Part shown: in pieces, positions 43,873-53,600 of the stretch
How positions within the stretch are numbered: the first letter of the stretch is position 1
Layout of the letters: each line of letters starts with the position of its first letter
Program-made: the position numbers and the translations under genes
NCBI RefSeq assembly: GCF_002940665.1
Contig: NZ_MIGY01000003.1
Location: forward strand, 599,572 to 663,571
Reading direction: 5' to 3'
DNA from: Xanthomonas arboricola
Lineage (GTDB): Bacteria > Pseudomonadota > Gammaproteobacteria > Xanthomonadales > Xanthomonadaceae
DNA length: 64,000 nt
The notes under the pieces: generated by a model
The model's input: only the letters and a program-made list of their open reading frames with translations
The model's database searches: none
What the model was told of the DNA's origin: nothing

Positions 43873-44402
43873 GTACCCGCTTTCTTCTTCCCATCGTCGC
43901 CGTGCTCGGGCTCGCCGCCTGTGCCACCGCGCCCAAGCCGCTGCAGGGTCAGTTCCCTACGGTCAGTCCGAGCGATTCTACCGCCAGCGCCCAGGTCGGC
44001 ACGTCGGTGCGCTGGGGCGGCAAGATCATCCAGACCAAGCCCGGCCAGGGCCAGACCTGCTTCGAGCTGATCTCGCGTCCGCTCAACGCCAGCGGCCGTC
44101 CGGACCGCAACGCCGTGGACGCCAGCGATGGCCGTTTCCTGGCGTGCCGCTCGGGCTTCTACGATCCGGCGGTGTTCGAGCCCGGTCGCGAGGTGACCTT
44201 CATCGGCAAGATCGAAAGCTACGAAACCACCAAGATCGGCGAGTACGACTACAAGCTGCCCAAGGTCAATGCCGACGTGGTCTACCTGTGGCCGGTCGTG
44301 CGCGAGGTGGATGTGGTGCCGGCTTACCCGTACGGCCCGTGGGGCGACCCGTGGGGTCCGCGCTGGGGCGGCGGCTGGGGCTGGGGCCGCGGCTGGTGGT
44401 AA
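43869..44402 (+). CDS. slp: Slp-family outer-membrane lipoprotein
   Basis: A 177-residue lipoprotein. Signal peptide and lipobox are MSTRFLLPIVAVLGLAAC. The mature Slp domain shows VRWGGKIIQT, a Cys pair (TCFELISRPL, FLACRSGFYDP) and VTFIGKIESYE. The tail ends in a Gly/Trp-rich run (WGDPWGPRWGGGWGWGRGWW). Slp proteins are starvation- or stationary-phase-induced outer-membrane lipoproteins of unclear role. The ATGA overlap with tgpA shows it belongs to this operon, and a strong terminator follows. The W/G tail is low-complexity and of unknown use. Confidence 0.92.
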   Translation: MSTRFLLPIVAVLGLAACATAPKPLQGQFPTVSPSDSTASAQVGTSVRWGGKIIQTKPGQGQTCFELISRPLNASGRPDRNAVDASDGRFLACRSGFYDPAVFEPGREVTFIGKIESYETTKIGEYDYKLPKVNADVVYLWPVVREVDVVPAYPYGPWGDPWGPRWGGGWGWGRGWW

Positions 44403-44426
44403 TCGACCGCTGAGTCAGTGACACGC

Positions 44427-44460
44427 AAAAACGCCGCTCGCAGGGAGCGGCGTTTTTGTT
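44427..44460. terminator. Strong bidirectional terminator after slp
   Basis: A 13-bp perfect stem including AACGCCGCTC / GAGCGGCGTT with flanking A- and T-runs, so it can stop both the moxR-slp operon and the convergent HIT gene. Confidence 0.9.
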
Positions 44461-44513
44461 TATGCGATGCGGCGGCTGGAACAGGCGCCGATGCGCCGGA
44501 TCGCGCAACCAGG

Positions 44514-44864
44514 TCAGGGCGTGCCGAACCGTCCCAGCGGCGCGCCGGCCAGCAGATGCAGATGGATATGGAACACCGTCTGGCCGGCATGCGCGCGGCA
44601 GTTCATCACGATGCGATAGCCGTCCTGCGCCAGCCCCTGCTCGCGTGCGTACGCTGCGGCAGCAAGTGCAAGCTTGCCCACCAACAGCGCCTGCTCGGGC
44701 GGCACATCGTCCAGCGTGGGAATGGCATGCTGCTTGGGAATGAACAGCACGTGCACCGGCGCCTGCGGTGCGATGTCCTGAAAACCCAGCACCTCGTCGT
44801 CTTCATAGACGATGTTGGCCGGAATTTCGCGACGAATGATCTTGTCAAAGATAGTATCGGTCAT
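44514..44864 (-). CDS. HIT-family nucleotide-binding hydrolase (HINT type)
   Basis: A 116-residue HINT-type protein. The histidine triad HIHLHLL near the C-terminus is catalytic, and the N-terminal TIFDKIIRREIPANIVYED and GFQDIAPQAPVHVLFIPK are family-diagnostic. HINT enzymes hydrolyse adenosine phosphoramidates and aminoacyl-AMP. ATG 44864 is chosen; the ten extra upstream codons come from heptamer repeats. The 44865-44963 gap is filled with GGGAATC-like repeats. Confidence 0.94.
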   Translation of the reverse strand: MTDTIFDKIIRREIPANIVYEDDEVLGFQDIAPQAPVHVLFIPKQHAIPTLDDVPPEQALLVGKLALAAAAYAREQGLAQDGYRIVMNCRAHAGQTVFHIHLHLLAGAPLGRFGTP

Positions 44865-44963
44865 GGGTGGGGAATCGGGAGTAGGGAATCGCAAGAGATT
44901 ACCGCGCGCGCCACTGCTTTTCGCTTCTCCGATTCCCGATTCCCCAATCCCGATTCCCGGCGC

Positions 44964-45557
44964 TCAAAGCACCTCACCTCGGGTGCCAAAGGCATGCGAC
45001 AAGGTGCCGCGATCGACGTATTCCAGCTCGCCGCCCAACGGCATGCCCTGCGCGAGCCGGCTCGGGCGCACCCCATGCTGGCGGGCAAGCTGCGCCAGGT
45101 AATGCGCGGTCGCCTCGCCTTCCACGGTGGCATTGGTGGCGATGATCATTTCGGTGACTTCACCGGCGGCCAGACGCTCGCCGAGCCGGTCCAGCCCCAG
45201 CTCGCGCGGGCCGATGCCGTCCAGCGGCGACAGCCGGCCCTGCAGGATGAAGTACAGCCCGCGGTAGCCGGTGGCGTGTTCGATCGCCAGGCGATCGGCC
45301 GGCGATTCCACCACGCACAGCTGCTGCCGGTCGCGGCTGCTGCTGGCACAGATCACGCAGATCTCCGCCTCGGTGAAGTCGCGGCACTGCACGCAATGGC
45401 CAACCTTTTCCACCGCATTGGCCAACGCCGCAGCCAGGCGACGCCCACCCTCGCGCTCGCGTTCGAGCACGTGGTAGGCCATGCGCTGGGCCGATTTCTG
45501 GCCCACACCCGGCAACACCCGGAAGGCCTCGATCAGTTGTTCGAGAAGAGAGGACAT
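44964..45557 (-). CDS. recR: Recombination mediator RecR
   Basis: A 197-residue DNA-binding ring protein that with RecO loads RecA at gaps. A helix-hairpin-helix ([17 protein letters not shown]) is followed by a four-Cys zinc finger (CVQCRDF...ICVIC), a Toprim domain ([16 protein letters not shown]) and a C-terminal Walker-B-like segment. The dnaX-ebfC-recR order is one of the most conserved in bacteria. The gap to ebfC contains heptamer repeats. Confidence 0.97.
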   Translation of the reverse strand: MSSLLEQLIEAFRVLPGVGQKSAQRMAYHVLEREREGGRRLAAALANAVEKVGHCVQCRDFTEAEICVICASSSRDRQQLCVVESPADRLAIEHATGYRGLYFILQGRLSPLDGIGPRELGLDRLGERLAAGEVTEMIIATNATVEGEATAHYLAQLARQHGVRPSRLAQGMPLGGELEYVDRGTLSHAFGTRGEVL

Positions 45558-45657
45558 TGGGTGGCCGGGATTGGGAATTGGAGATTCGGGATTCGCAAAT
45601 GCAGAAGCAGATCTCGCTTCCAGCCAATCCCCAATCCCGACTCCCGAATCCCCTCGC

Positions 45658-45978
45658 TCAGAACGGCAACTTCATGCCTGGCGGCAGTTGCATGCCGGCG
45701 GTGGCCGAACCCATGCGGTCCTTGGATTCGGCGTCGATCTTGTTGGAGGCGTCGTTGAAGGCGGCGGCGATCAGGTCCTCGGCCATCTCCTGGTCGGAGA
45801 GGATGCTTGGGTCGATACGGACCTTGCGGCACTCCTTGGCGCCGGTCAGCGTCACGCTGACCATGCCGCCGCCGGCGGTGCCGGTGACTTCCAGCTTGGC
45901 CAGTTCTTCCTGGGCGCGCTGCAGGTTTTCCTGCATCTTCTGCGCATGCTGCATCAATTGGGCAATGTTCCCACGCAT
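45658..45978 (-). CDS. ebfC: YbaB/EbfC nucleoid-associated protein
   Basis: A 106-residue dimeric DNA-binding protein with the family's long amphipathic first helix ([22 protein letters not shown]) and central [25 protein letters not shown]. It is six bases downstream of dnaX and certainly co-transcribed. It may influence replication and repair gene expression or nucleoid structure. Confidence 0.97.
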   Translation of the reverse strand: MRGNIAQLMQHAQKMQENLQRAQEELAKLEVTGTAGGGMVSVTLTGAKECRKVRIDPSILSDQEMAEDLIAAAFNDASNKIDAESKDRMGSATAGMQLPPGMKLPF

Positions 45979-45984
45979 GTGTCG

Positions 45985-48006
45985 TTACTCGTCGTAAGGG
46001 CGGATGGAATCGGGGACGACCCGCGCGCCCTGCTGCTGAATCAGCTGCTGCACGTTCGGGTCGTTCATGAACGCTGTTTCGGCCGCGCTCTGGCGCTCGC
46101 CTTTCTGGCGACTGGCCCGCTCGTGCAGGGTCTCGACATCGGCATTGCCGGTTTCGATGACGATGCGCGGCGTATTTCCCAACTCGGGCGCGAGAGCCTG
46201 CGCGAGGTTGGCGATGGAACGCTCGGAATTGAGGTATTCGAAGCCCGGCGCCAGCGCCAGGCGCAGCACGCCGTCGCGATGGCCGATGAAGGCGGCATTG
46301 GCGGCGAGCTGTCGCGAGGGACCGTTCAAGCCGCTGCGGGTGACCAGATCCAGCCATTGCTCGGCATCGGCGATGTGGCCGTCGTCGAGCAGGGGCGACG
46401 GGTCGGTTGCCGGTGGCGGTACTGAGGGTGCGGCAACCGATGGTATCGCCGTCACCGCCGCTGAAGGTGCAGGTGCAGGTGCCGCAACGGCTGCGGAAAC
46501 TGCCACGGCAGCTTCGGGCACGCCCGCAGCGGGCAACGCCGCGTCGACCGCTGCGGGCGGCGCCATCGCCGCCTCCGGCGCTAGCGTGGGCGTCGCCGCA
46601 GCGGCGGGGGCAGCGTTGGCGCACACAGGCGCATCGTCCATCGCCCAGGGCGGCGTGTCGTCACCGCGCGCGGAAGCTGTCGACGGGTGGCTACCGGTCG
46701 ATGCTTCCGCAGCGGGCAACACCACGACAGGCGCTGGTGGGGCCGCAACCGGTGCCGGTGGGGCGGCCGCAGCCACGGCCGCCTTCAGCTCGGCCGGCTG
46801 CGCCGCAATTGCGGGCGCGGGTGCGGCTGCCACCGGTGCAGCGGCTTGCATGCCAGGTCCCACAGAATGCGCACGACTGCCAGCACTGGCACCACGCCCA
46901 TCGTCACTGCCGCCAGCCGGCACTGCCGCCGCTGGGCGGAAGGCCAGCATGCGCAGCACCGCCATCTCGAAACCGGCGCGCGGACTCGGCGCCAGATACA
47001 GATCGCGACGGCCATTGAGCGCCATCTGGTACCACAGCTGCACCACTTCCGGCCGCAGCTGCGCGGCATAGGCAGTCGGGTCGATGCCATCGCCGACGAA
47101 TGCCACCGACGGCACCAACTGCTGCACCTGGATGCGGTGCATGGCCTCGGCCAGCGCCTCCAGCACGCCGCTCCAGTCGGGCGAGAATTCGGCCAGCGCG
47201 GCGACCACCTGCATCAGGCGCGCACCATCGCCGTCGGCCAGCGCCTGCAGCATCGCCCCGACCTGGGTGCGGTCGACCGTACCGAGCATGGTGCGCACCA
47301 CGTCCTCTCGCAGCGCGCCGCCGGCATAGGCGATGGCCTGATCGAGCAGCGACAGACCGTCGCGCAGCGACCCGTCTGCCGCCTTGGACAGCTGCACGAT
47401 CGCCGATGGATCGGATTCGATCTGCTCGGCGGCCAGGATCCGGGTCATCTGGCCCTGGATCTGGTCCTCGTCCAGCCGCTTGAGGTTGAACTGCAGGCAG
47501 CGCGACAGCACGGTCACCGGCAGCTTCTGCGGGTCGGTGGTGGCCAGCAGGAACTTCACGTGCTCGGGCGGCTCTTCCAGCGTCTTCAGCAGCGCATTGA
47601 ACGCCGCCTTGGAAAGCATGTGCACTTCGTCGATCAGATAGACCTTGAACTTGCCGCGCGAGGGCATGTACTGCGCGTTCTCGATCACCTCGCGCACATC
47701 GTCCACGCCGGTGTTGGATGCGGCGTCGATTTCCAGCAGGTCGATATAGCGGCCGGCATCGATATCCAGGCAGGCCGGGCACTGGCCGCACGGATCGGCA
47801 CTGGTGCCGGTCTCGCAGTTCAGCGATTTGGCGAAAATGCGCGCAATCGTGGTCTTGCCCACGCCGCGGGTGCCGGTGAACAGAAATGCGTGGTGCACAC
47901 GCCCACTGTCGAGCGCGTTACTGAGCGCGCGGACCACGTGTTCCTGGCCTACGAGTTCGGCAAAACGCTTCGGGCGCCACTTGCGGGCGAGAACGAGATA
48001 AGACAT
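45985..48006 (-). CDS. dnaX: DNA polymerase III tau/gamma subunit
   Basis: A 673-residue clamp-loader ATPase. P-loop GTRGVGKTTIAR, zinc-module cysteines (CETGTSADPCGQCPACLD), DEVH box (YLIDEVHMLSK) and the SRC sensor (LSRCLQFNLK) fill domain I. An Ala/Pro-rich linker of about 150 residues (from about 375) is followed by the tau domain that binds polymerase and helicase. No obvious A-run slippery site for a gamma form was seen, though a different mechanism is possible. Confidence 0.97.
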   Translation of the reverse strand: MSYLVLARKWRPKRFAELVGQEHVVRALSNALDSGRVHHAFLFTGTRGVGKTTIARIFAKSLNCETGTSADPCGQCPACLDIDAGRYIDLLEIDAASNTGVDDVREVIENAQYMPSRGKFKVYLIDEVHMLSKAAFNALLKTLEEPPEHVKFLLATTDPQKLPVTVLSRCLQFNLKRLDEDQIQGQMTRILAAEQIESDPSAIVQLSKAADGSLRDGLSLLDQAIAYAGGALREDVVRTMLGTVDRTQVGAMLQALADGDGARLMQVVAALAEFSPDWSGVLEALAEAMHRIQVQQLVPSVAFVGDGIDPTAYAAQLRPEVVQLWYQMALNGRRDLYLAPSPRAGFEMAVLRMLAFRPAAAVPAGGSDDGRGASAGSRAHSVGPGMQAAAPVAAAPAPAIAAQPAELKAAVAAAAPPAPVAAPPAPVVVLPAAEASTGSHPSTASARGDDTPPWAMDDAPVCANAAPAAAATPTLAPEAAMAPPAAVDAALPAAGVPEAAVAVSAAVAAPAPAPSAAVTAIPSVAAPSVPPPATDPSPLLDDGHIADAEQWLDLVTRSGLNGPSRQLAANAAFIGHRDGVLRLALAPGFEYLNSERSIANLAQALAPELGNTPRIVIETGNADVETLHERASRQKGERQSAAETAFMNDPNVQQLIQQQGARVVPDSIRPYDE

Positions 48007-48175
48007 CGGGCAACCAGCTTCCTCTGAACCGATATTGTGCCATGGCGCGTCAAGTTGATCGTTCAGCGGCCGTGGTGCCCCAGCGTCGCTACGGACCGGG
48101 GACTGCCGGGCAGCGCCGATGGCGGGCCAGACACCTGCGCTGGCACCGTCGTGCCGGACCGGCCGATCCTTTACC

Positions 48176-48204
48176 TTGTTAATGGCGCCCGCGGCGGCTA
48201 GAAT
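48176..48204 (+). promoter_or_regulatory. Sigma-70 promoter of tRNA-Ser
   Basis: TTGTTA, a 17-base spacer and TAGAAT, ending 37 bases before the tRNA 5' end. Confidence 0.75.
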
Positions 48205-48241
48205 CCCGCTCCTGCCGACGACCCGGTCGCACGGCAGGTAC

Positions 48242-48334
48242 GGAGAGGTGTCCGAGTGGTTGAAGGAGCACGCCTGGAAAGTGTGTAAGCGTCTAAACCG
48301 CGCTTCGGGGGTTCGAATCCCCCTCTCTCCGCCA
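48242..48334 (+). tRNA. tRNA-Ser (GGA anticodon), integration target of the island
   Basis: A 93-base class II tRNA. Acceptor GGAGAGG pairs with TCTCTCC (one G-T pair), the anticodon loop CTGGAAA gives GGA, a long variable arm follows, then T arm GGGGG-TTCGAAT-CCCCC and an encoded CCA. Its last 17 bases are inside the 18-bp repeat that bounds the island, so integration preserved the gene. Confidence 0.96.
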
Positions 48335-48335
48335 G
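48318..48335 (+). repeat. Left attachment site (attL) of the island
   Basis: TCCCCCTCTCTCCGCCAG, the 3' end of tRNA-Ser plus one base, identical to the copy at 57921-57938. Confidence 0.88.
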
Positions 48336-48343
48336 AATACGCA

Positions 48344-48369
48344 AACCCCTGAGAAATCAGGGGTTTTTT
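48344..48369 (+). terminator. Terminator downstream of tRNA-Ser
   Basis: A 9-bp stem AACCCCTGA / TCAGGGGTT with a GAAA loop, followed by a T-run (TTTTTTG). It lies inside attL, between the tRNA and the integrase, and would insulate integrase from the tRNA promoter. Confidence 0.9.
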
Positions 48370-48419
48370 GTTAGCGTAAAAACTGGCGGCAGCTGCGCAA
48401 GTCGGAACACACGACCCCC

Positions 48420-49940
48420 ATGCGCATTCCTCATCATCTAGTTCGAGCCCCCTCCGGCCTCTGGTCCTACCGCCAGCGTGTGCCGGTCGATTTGCAGCCC
48501 ATCGTGGGTCGCCAGACCTTCAAACGCACCCTGCACACCTACGACATGCGCGAGGCAAGACTGCGCGCGCTGACCCTGGCTGCCCGGTATGCTCAGGTCT
48601 TCACTGTGTTGAAGGACCGACGCATGCAAAGCCAAGACGACGACCTGGACGCGCTCCTGGCGCGCCTGACCGGCACCCAACGCCCGCAGGAGCTGACCTT
48701 GAATCGGACGCGCTCGGCGGACGGGTCGATCACCGAGCAATGGCAGATCGACACCCAAGAGGACGTCACGCTCTTCCAGCAACTGATGGCGCTCACAGCA
48801 CCGCAGCCCAGCGCGCTGGGGGAGCTGATTCAACAGCACGTGCCGCCTCTCCCCACGCCGAGGCGGGTAACCAAACCCTCCCTCGAATCAATCACGCTCG
48901 GGAAGGCCCGAGACGCCTGGCTGAACAGCCTCAAGGGCAGCACCCTGCCCAAGACCTGGACCATCAAGCGGACCGCTGTCGAACTGCTGACCAGCTTCTT
49001 GGGTGAGAAGACCAAGCTGCACACGGTCACCCGCTCGGACTTGGCGCGATGGTATCAGGACATGCGGGAAAAAGGCGCCTCTACACCCACGCTCACCAAC
49101 AAGCAGTCCTACATCGGCGGCAAGGGCGGGTTCTTCGAGTGGGCCCAAGCCTCCGGCCACTACCCTCGGGGCGACAACCCCGCGTCCGGGCACGTGAGCT
49201 ATTCGACCCGGGAAAAGCGCGCCCGGCGCAAGTTCGGCTTCAAAGCCTACGACGCCCACCAGGTCCAGGCCCTGTTCGCGCCGGCCGCCTTCGAAGGTCT
49301 GCCCCTGGCGGCACGGTGGGCCTCCCTCATTGGTCTGTATACCGGTGCCCGCGCTTCGGAAGTCGGCCAACTGCTGACCGCTGACGTGGTGGAAGACTGC
49401 GGCATCCCCTGCATCCAGATTTCGGACGAAGGCGAACACCAGAAAGTGAAAACCGACGTGAGCTTGCGGACCGTGCCGATCCACCCCGACCTGCTCGCCC
49501 TGGGCTTCCTAACCTGGGTCGAGCGGGCGCGAACCGAGGGCCAGGAGCGCTTGTTCCCGGCGGCCAAGGCCGACGCTAAAAATGGGCAAGGCAACTGGAT
49601 CTCCAAAGCCTTCAGCCGGCACCTGGTCGAGGTGGGCAAGAACTGGCCCACGGCCAAGCGCGGCTTCCACTCGCTCCGCAAGACCTTGATTCAAGAGTTG
49701 CAGGACGCGGGCGTGGTGTCCGAACTCCGGGCTCAGTTGGTCGGCCACGAGTTGGACGACGAGCACCACGTCACTTACAGCCGGGCGTTCACCGCCAAGG
49801 AGAAACTCAATGGCCTGGGGAGCGTATCGCCGGGGCTCTCGGTGTTGGCCTACGGCCTCGGTCTTCCTGCCCTCCTACCGTTGCTCAAAGAACCACCGCC
49901 GAGCAAGAAACCCTCGAAGCCAAGGAAGCAATCCACATGA
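48420..49940 (+). CDS. Tyrosine site-specific integrase with DUF6538-type N-terminus
   Basis: A 506-residue recombinase. The N-terminus (MRIPHHLVRAPSGLWSYRQRVPVDL) resembles the DUF6538 domain of tRNA-targeting integrases. A SAM-like core-binding domain (about 160-260) follows. The catalytic domain shows Arg (IGLYTGARASEVGQLL), HxLR (FHSLRKTLI), a second His (LVGHELDDEHH) and the nucleophile Tyr in VTYSRAF. All key residues are present, so the enzyme is probably active. It starts 85 bases after attL, reads inward, and overlaps a 38-codon ORF by four bases. Confidence 0.94.
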   Translation: MRIPHHLVRAPSGLWSYRQRVPVDLQPIVGRQTFKRTLHTYDMREARLRALTLAARYAQVFTVLKDRRMQSQDDDLDALLARLTGTQRPQELTLNRTRSADGSITEQWQIDTQEDVTLFQQLMALTAPQPSALGELIQQHVPPLPTPRRVTKPSLESITLGKARDAWLNSLKGSTLPKTWTIKRTAVELLTSFLGEKTKLHTVTRSDLARWYQDMREKGASTPTLTNKQSYIGGKGGFFEWAQASGHYPRGDNPASGHVSYSTREKRARRKFGFKAYDAHQVQALFAPAAFEGLPLAARWASLIGLYTGARASEVGQLLTADVVEDCGIPCIQISDEGEHQKVKTDVSLRTVPIHPDLLALGFLTWVERARTEGQERLFPAAKADAKNGQGNWISKAFSRHLVEVGKNWPTAKRGFHSLRKTLIQELQDAGVVSELRAQLVGHELDDEHHVTYSRAFTAKEKLNGLGSVSPGLSVLAYGLGLPALLPLLKEPPPSKKPSKPRKQST

Positions 49941-50053
49941 GCACACCCAGACTTCCGCACGAATCCCGCGCCGCCGTGATGGCAGATTGCGACAAAGTCC
50001 AGCGACCTGCCGCTCGATGTGAAGGTCTAGAGCCGTTACGAGAAACGTTCTAA
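49937..50053 (+). CDS. Small ORF coupled to the integrase stop
   Basis: A 38-codon frame (opening MSTPRLPHESRAAVMADCDK) whose ATG overlaps the integrase TGA as ATGA. The coupling makes translation plausible, but the product has no recognised domain. It could be the degraded start of a longer gene, possibly an excisionase or a regulator. Low confidence. Confidence 0.35.
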   Translation: MSTPRLPHESRAAVMADCDKVQRPAARCEGLEPLRETF

Positions 50054-50390
50054 TCGAGGGATTGATCAAAAATTTTAGGAGGCAATGGACTTTTGAGCTC
50101 GCAATGGAATCCTCTAAATAAAAAGCTACTCACTGGGAACTACTGACAATGACCCATCCTAGGTAAACGTCTCCCTTCGCTATCGACTGAAAATTGCGAC
50201 ATAGACATCACTCGTCTTTTCGCACTCGAAATCACCATGACCAAAAATCCACGAATAATGCCAACGACAAGCACATCAGCAAGATTAAACTTTCACTCGC
50301 CGATCACCGCCCTCTTCACAGCTCGGCGCACTTAGCAAAATCGTCACAAGGAGCGCATGACAGCTGGTTAAATACATCATTGACACTAAT
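50054..50390. other. AT-rich non-coding stretch in the island
   Basis: About 340 bases, clearly lower in G+C than the surroundings. Both strands are broken by stops, apart from short frames with no ribosome site or protein-like composition. No clear terminator for the leftward toxin-immunity transcript was found. Confidence 0.5.
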
Positions 50391-50603
50391 TTATTTCCTT
50401 AAGTAATTATTTAACCCATGCTGGGCAGTGAAGATTACTGCCACCGCCATTACTATAGAAAGGAATCCAAAAAATATAAAAGGAACATCAATTATTTTTT
50501 GATATTTCAAAAAAAACAGGAGTAGCGCTGTTATGAGGCAAAAACAAAATGTGCCGGCGCCGGCCAGCAGAGCCTTATCGCCTCTTACGGATTTGTATTT
50601 CAT
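50391..50603 (-). CDS. Two-helix membrane protein, candidate immunity to the RHS toxin
   Basis: A 70-residue protein with two hydrophobic helices (LLAGAGTFCFCLITALLLFF about 12-31; VPFIFFGFLSIVMAVAVIF about 40-58) and short basic ends. Its ATG overlaps the RHS stop (ATGA), so it is translated with the toxin from the same message, the standard place for a polymorphic-toxin immunity gene. It is AT-rich compared with the RHS body. No family is recognised. An inner-membrane immunity protein would fit a toxin acting on the membrane; this is inference. Confidence 0.65.
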   Translation of the reverse strand: MKYKSVRGDKALLAGAGTFCFCLITALLLFFLKYQKIIDVPFIFFGFLSIVMAVAVIFTAQHGLNNYLRK

Positions 50604-53600
50604 TTAGTGCACCACATTTTAGTTGCACATTGTTGTAGTCCGCCTGAAGCTTGGGCTCCCACGCCACCGTTCAAACCCACGCTCGCCCCACTATTTTTCC
50701 CAATTTCCACGGACCCCTTCAAACCGCCCCCTTCAAAAGCACCAAGCTGGAGTTGCATTGATTGGCTTTTACCAGAAGACAATTCGCCAGTTCCGCAGGA
50801 ACCGCTAACTGAGCCAGCCAGCCCCCCAATGAACCCGCCGGCTACCGGGGATGCCCCGCAACCCTTCACGTAAACGCACACTGTTAGAGCCGTATCGAGA
50901 GCAACACCTGCCTCGCCGCCCCCGCCCGCAGCAAAATTACCGTAAGAAGCTGCAACGCCAAACTGAGCATTGAGCTCCCCCTTATAACCAGATGTTTGGG
51001 CTCTCCGCCAGTCCTCTCGTTGCTTTCCAGGAGGGAAAGACCACCAACCAGGCGATTCAAGCCCAAAAAGGTCACTGGCATAGAAGGGGTTTAGGCCTAC
51101 ATAGGCGTATGTGCTAATTCCGCCTCTCAAGCCGAGAGGATCACTCTGCCCATACCGCCCGGTAGCAGAGTCGTAGTCCCGGAAGTAATTCTGATTTAGT
51201 CCACTGGCCGCATCAAACCGCTGCCCTGGGAACCGCATATCCAACACCAACGCCGCACCATCGCCATCCGGATCCTGATTCGGCGCCGTGTTGCCGAAGG
51301 CCTCGCCCTTTAGGCTCCAGTTCCACACCGCCACGTTACGAACCGGGTCAACCACCACGCGCGGGCTGCCCAAGTGATCGGGTTCGATGTAGTGCAGCTT
51401 GTTGGCGTTAGCCAGCAGGCCGACCGGTAGATCGTCCAGCCAGATCGCCTGCTGCTTGGGCGTGCCATTGGTGTCGTAGTCGCCCAGCCAGTGGCCGGCT
51501 TCATCATAAAGCGTGTAGGTGTTGGTGGTGCCGAGGAAGCGGCGCACCTGCTCGCCTTTACCGTTGTAGCGGTAGTTCATCACCACCGCGCCTGCACGCT
51601 TGACCATGCTCATGCGGCCAGATGCGTCGTAGGGGAACTCCCGCGCCTTGCCACCGATGCTCAGCGTATTGCCTGTCTTGTCGTAGGTGCGCGCCACGCC
51701 AGCTACTGCACTCAGGCGATGATTGGTCGTTGGATAGGTGTAAGCCTGTGTCACGCTGCCAACCTTGGCGCTGAGGCGATTGCCGGTGGCGTCATAGCTA
51801 TAGCCATCAATGACGGTTCCGGTGACACCGTCGGTGAGGGCTGTGAGGCGGCCGAGCGTGTCGTAGCCCAGGCCGATCTCCGGCGTTGGATTGCCGGCTG
51901 GGGTCAGTGCGGTGAGATTACCCACCTCATCGAACCCGAACCCGACATCCAGACCGCCAACCGCTTTGTCCTGAATGGCCTTGGGGCGGTAATCCAGGTC
52001 GTAAGCTCGGGTCAGCACGCGGCCGTTGCCGTAGGTCCAGCCGGCCACCGGGCCCATGGGCAGATACGTGGCACCCTTGACCAACACCTCGCGCGAGCCG
52101 CCAGGCGCGGTATAGCCCACCTCGGCGATCTGGCCCAGCTCATTGCGGACATAGTCAACCATCGCCCCGTCCGGATAAACCATGCTCGTCAAGTTCCCGC
52201 CTGCCGTGTAGGCATAACGGACCGTCAATGCCTTGCCATTGGTCGTCTGGACCTTGCGCACCAGGTCGCCGAATCGGTTGTAGCAATACTGCGTCGTGCC
52301 GCTGCCGTCCTTCATGCTGGCCAAGCGCCCGGCTGCGAATTGCTCTCCCGCCACGCAGACGGCCGGAGCCACGTCGTAGACAAAACGGGTCTCGAGCGCT
52401 GCATCGGCATAGGTCACCGACACTGGGCGGCTCAAGGCATCGTAGGTGTAGGTGGCCTGCCGGTTAGCTGCGTCCTTCCTGGACAGCACGTTGCCTGCGT
52501 CGTCGTAGGTGAAGCCGGTGCTGCCCGTGTCGGGACTCTTCAGCGCCAACAGTTCGCCCAGACCGTTGCGCTGGTAGGTCGTCTTCAAGCCTTTCGGGTC
52601 CGTCATCGCTGACAGCTGTCCCAGCGCGTCGTATTGGAAAGCACTCGTCGCCTTGATGTCGGCGGTGTCTTCAATACTCTGCTTCAAGCGATGCAAGGCA
52701 TCATAGGCATAGGTGCTTGACCTACCCATGGCGTCTATCCGCTCCTTCAACGTGCCCACTGCATCGTAGGTAAAATCCGTTGGATTGCCTTGCGCATCCG
52801 CCTGCGTCTTCAGGCGACCGAGTTCGTCGTAAATACGGGACACCGTGAACAGCAAGGTGTTCTTGGCATCCGTGATGTCCTCCTTGATCCGGTGTCCCGA
52901 CGTGTCCAGCGTGTAGACAAAGGAGTTGCCGTAACGATCCGATACCTTGGTCAGCCGGAATGCGCTGTCGTAGGTGAAGTTAGACACGTCGCCGCCCGGC
53001 AGCGCAACCTGCTTGACCAAGCCGGTGGGCCAATAGCTGTAGCGCGTAATGCGGTCATCCGTCTCCGAGCCGCTGTCCTGTCCCCGGACCATGCTTGCCG
53101 TCAGCCGACCTCGCGCATCGTAGCTGTAGTCGGTCACAACCCCATTCGGATCCTTCTGCGACAACACACGACCGGCGCTATCGTAACTGAGGAGCTGGGT
53201 GACCTGGCCCACTGCATTGGTGATCGTCTTCAGGTCCCCGCCCTGGGCTGCGGGATGGTAGTCGTAGGTGGTGGCGTCGCTGAGATCCGTGCGCGCCCCG
53301 TCCACACGCAGCAGCACTCCCACCAGGGGGCAGCTTCCTGCGGTTACGTCGGCCTGCTCGCAATAGGTAAAGGTCTGCTGACGCTGCTTCCCGGAAACGG
53401 CATCTTGCTCGACCTGGGTCAGTACTTGGCCACGCTCATTGCGAGTCCATCGCTTGGACACAACCAGCCCCTGCGCCCCTTTCACATTAAGCTCGGTCAG
53501 TTGGTGTGTCAGCGCATCCCTCACGCTCTCGGTGCGCACCAGCTCCGGCGTGCCGTCGCCGACCGTCACCGCCGATTGATACGCCGGCGCGTATTCGTAG

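Noticed and set aside
53178..53363. Short frames inside the RHS gene on either strand
   Set aside because: All are shadows within the continuous YD-repeat coding region.
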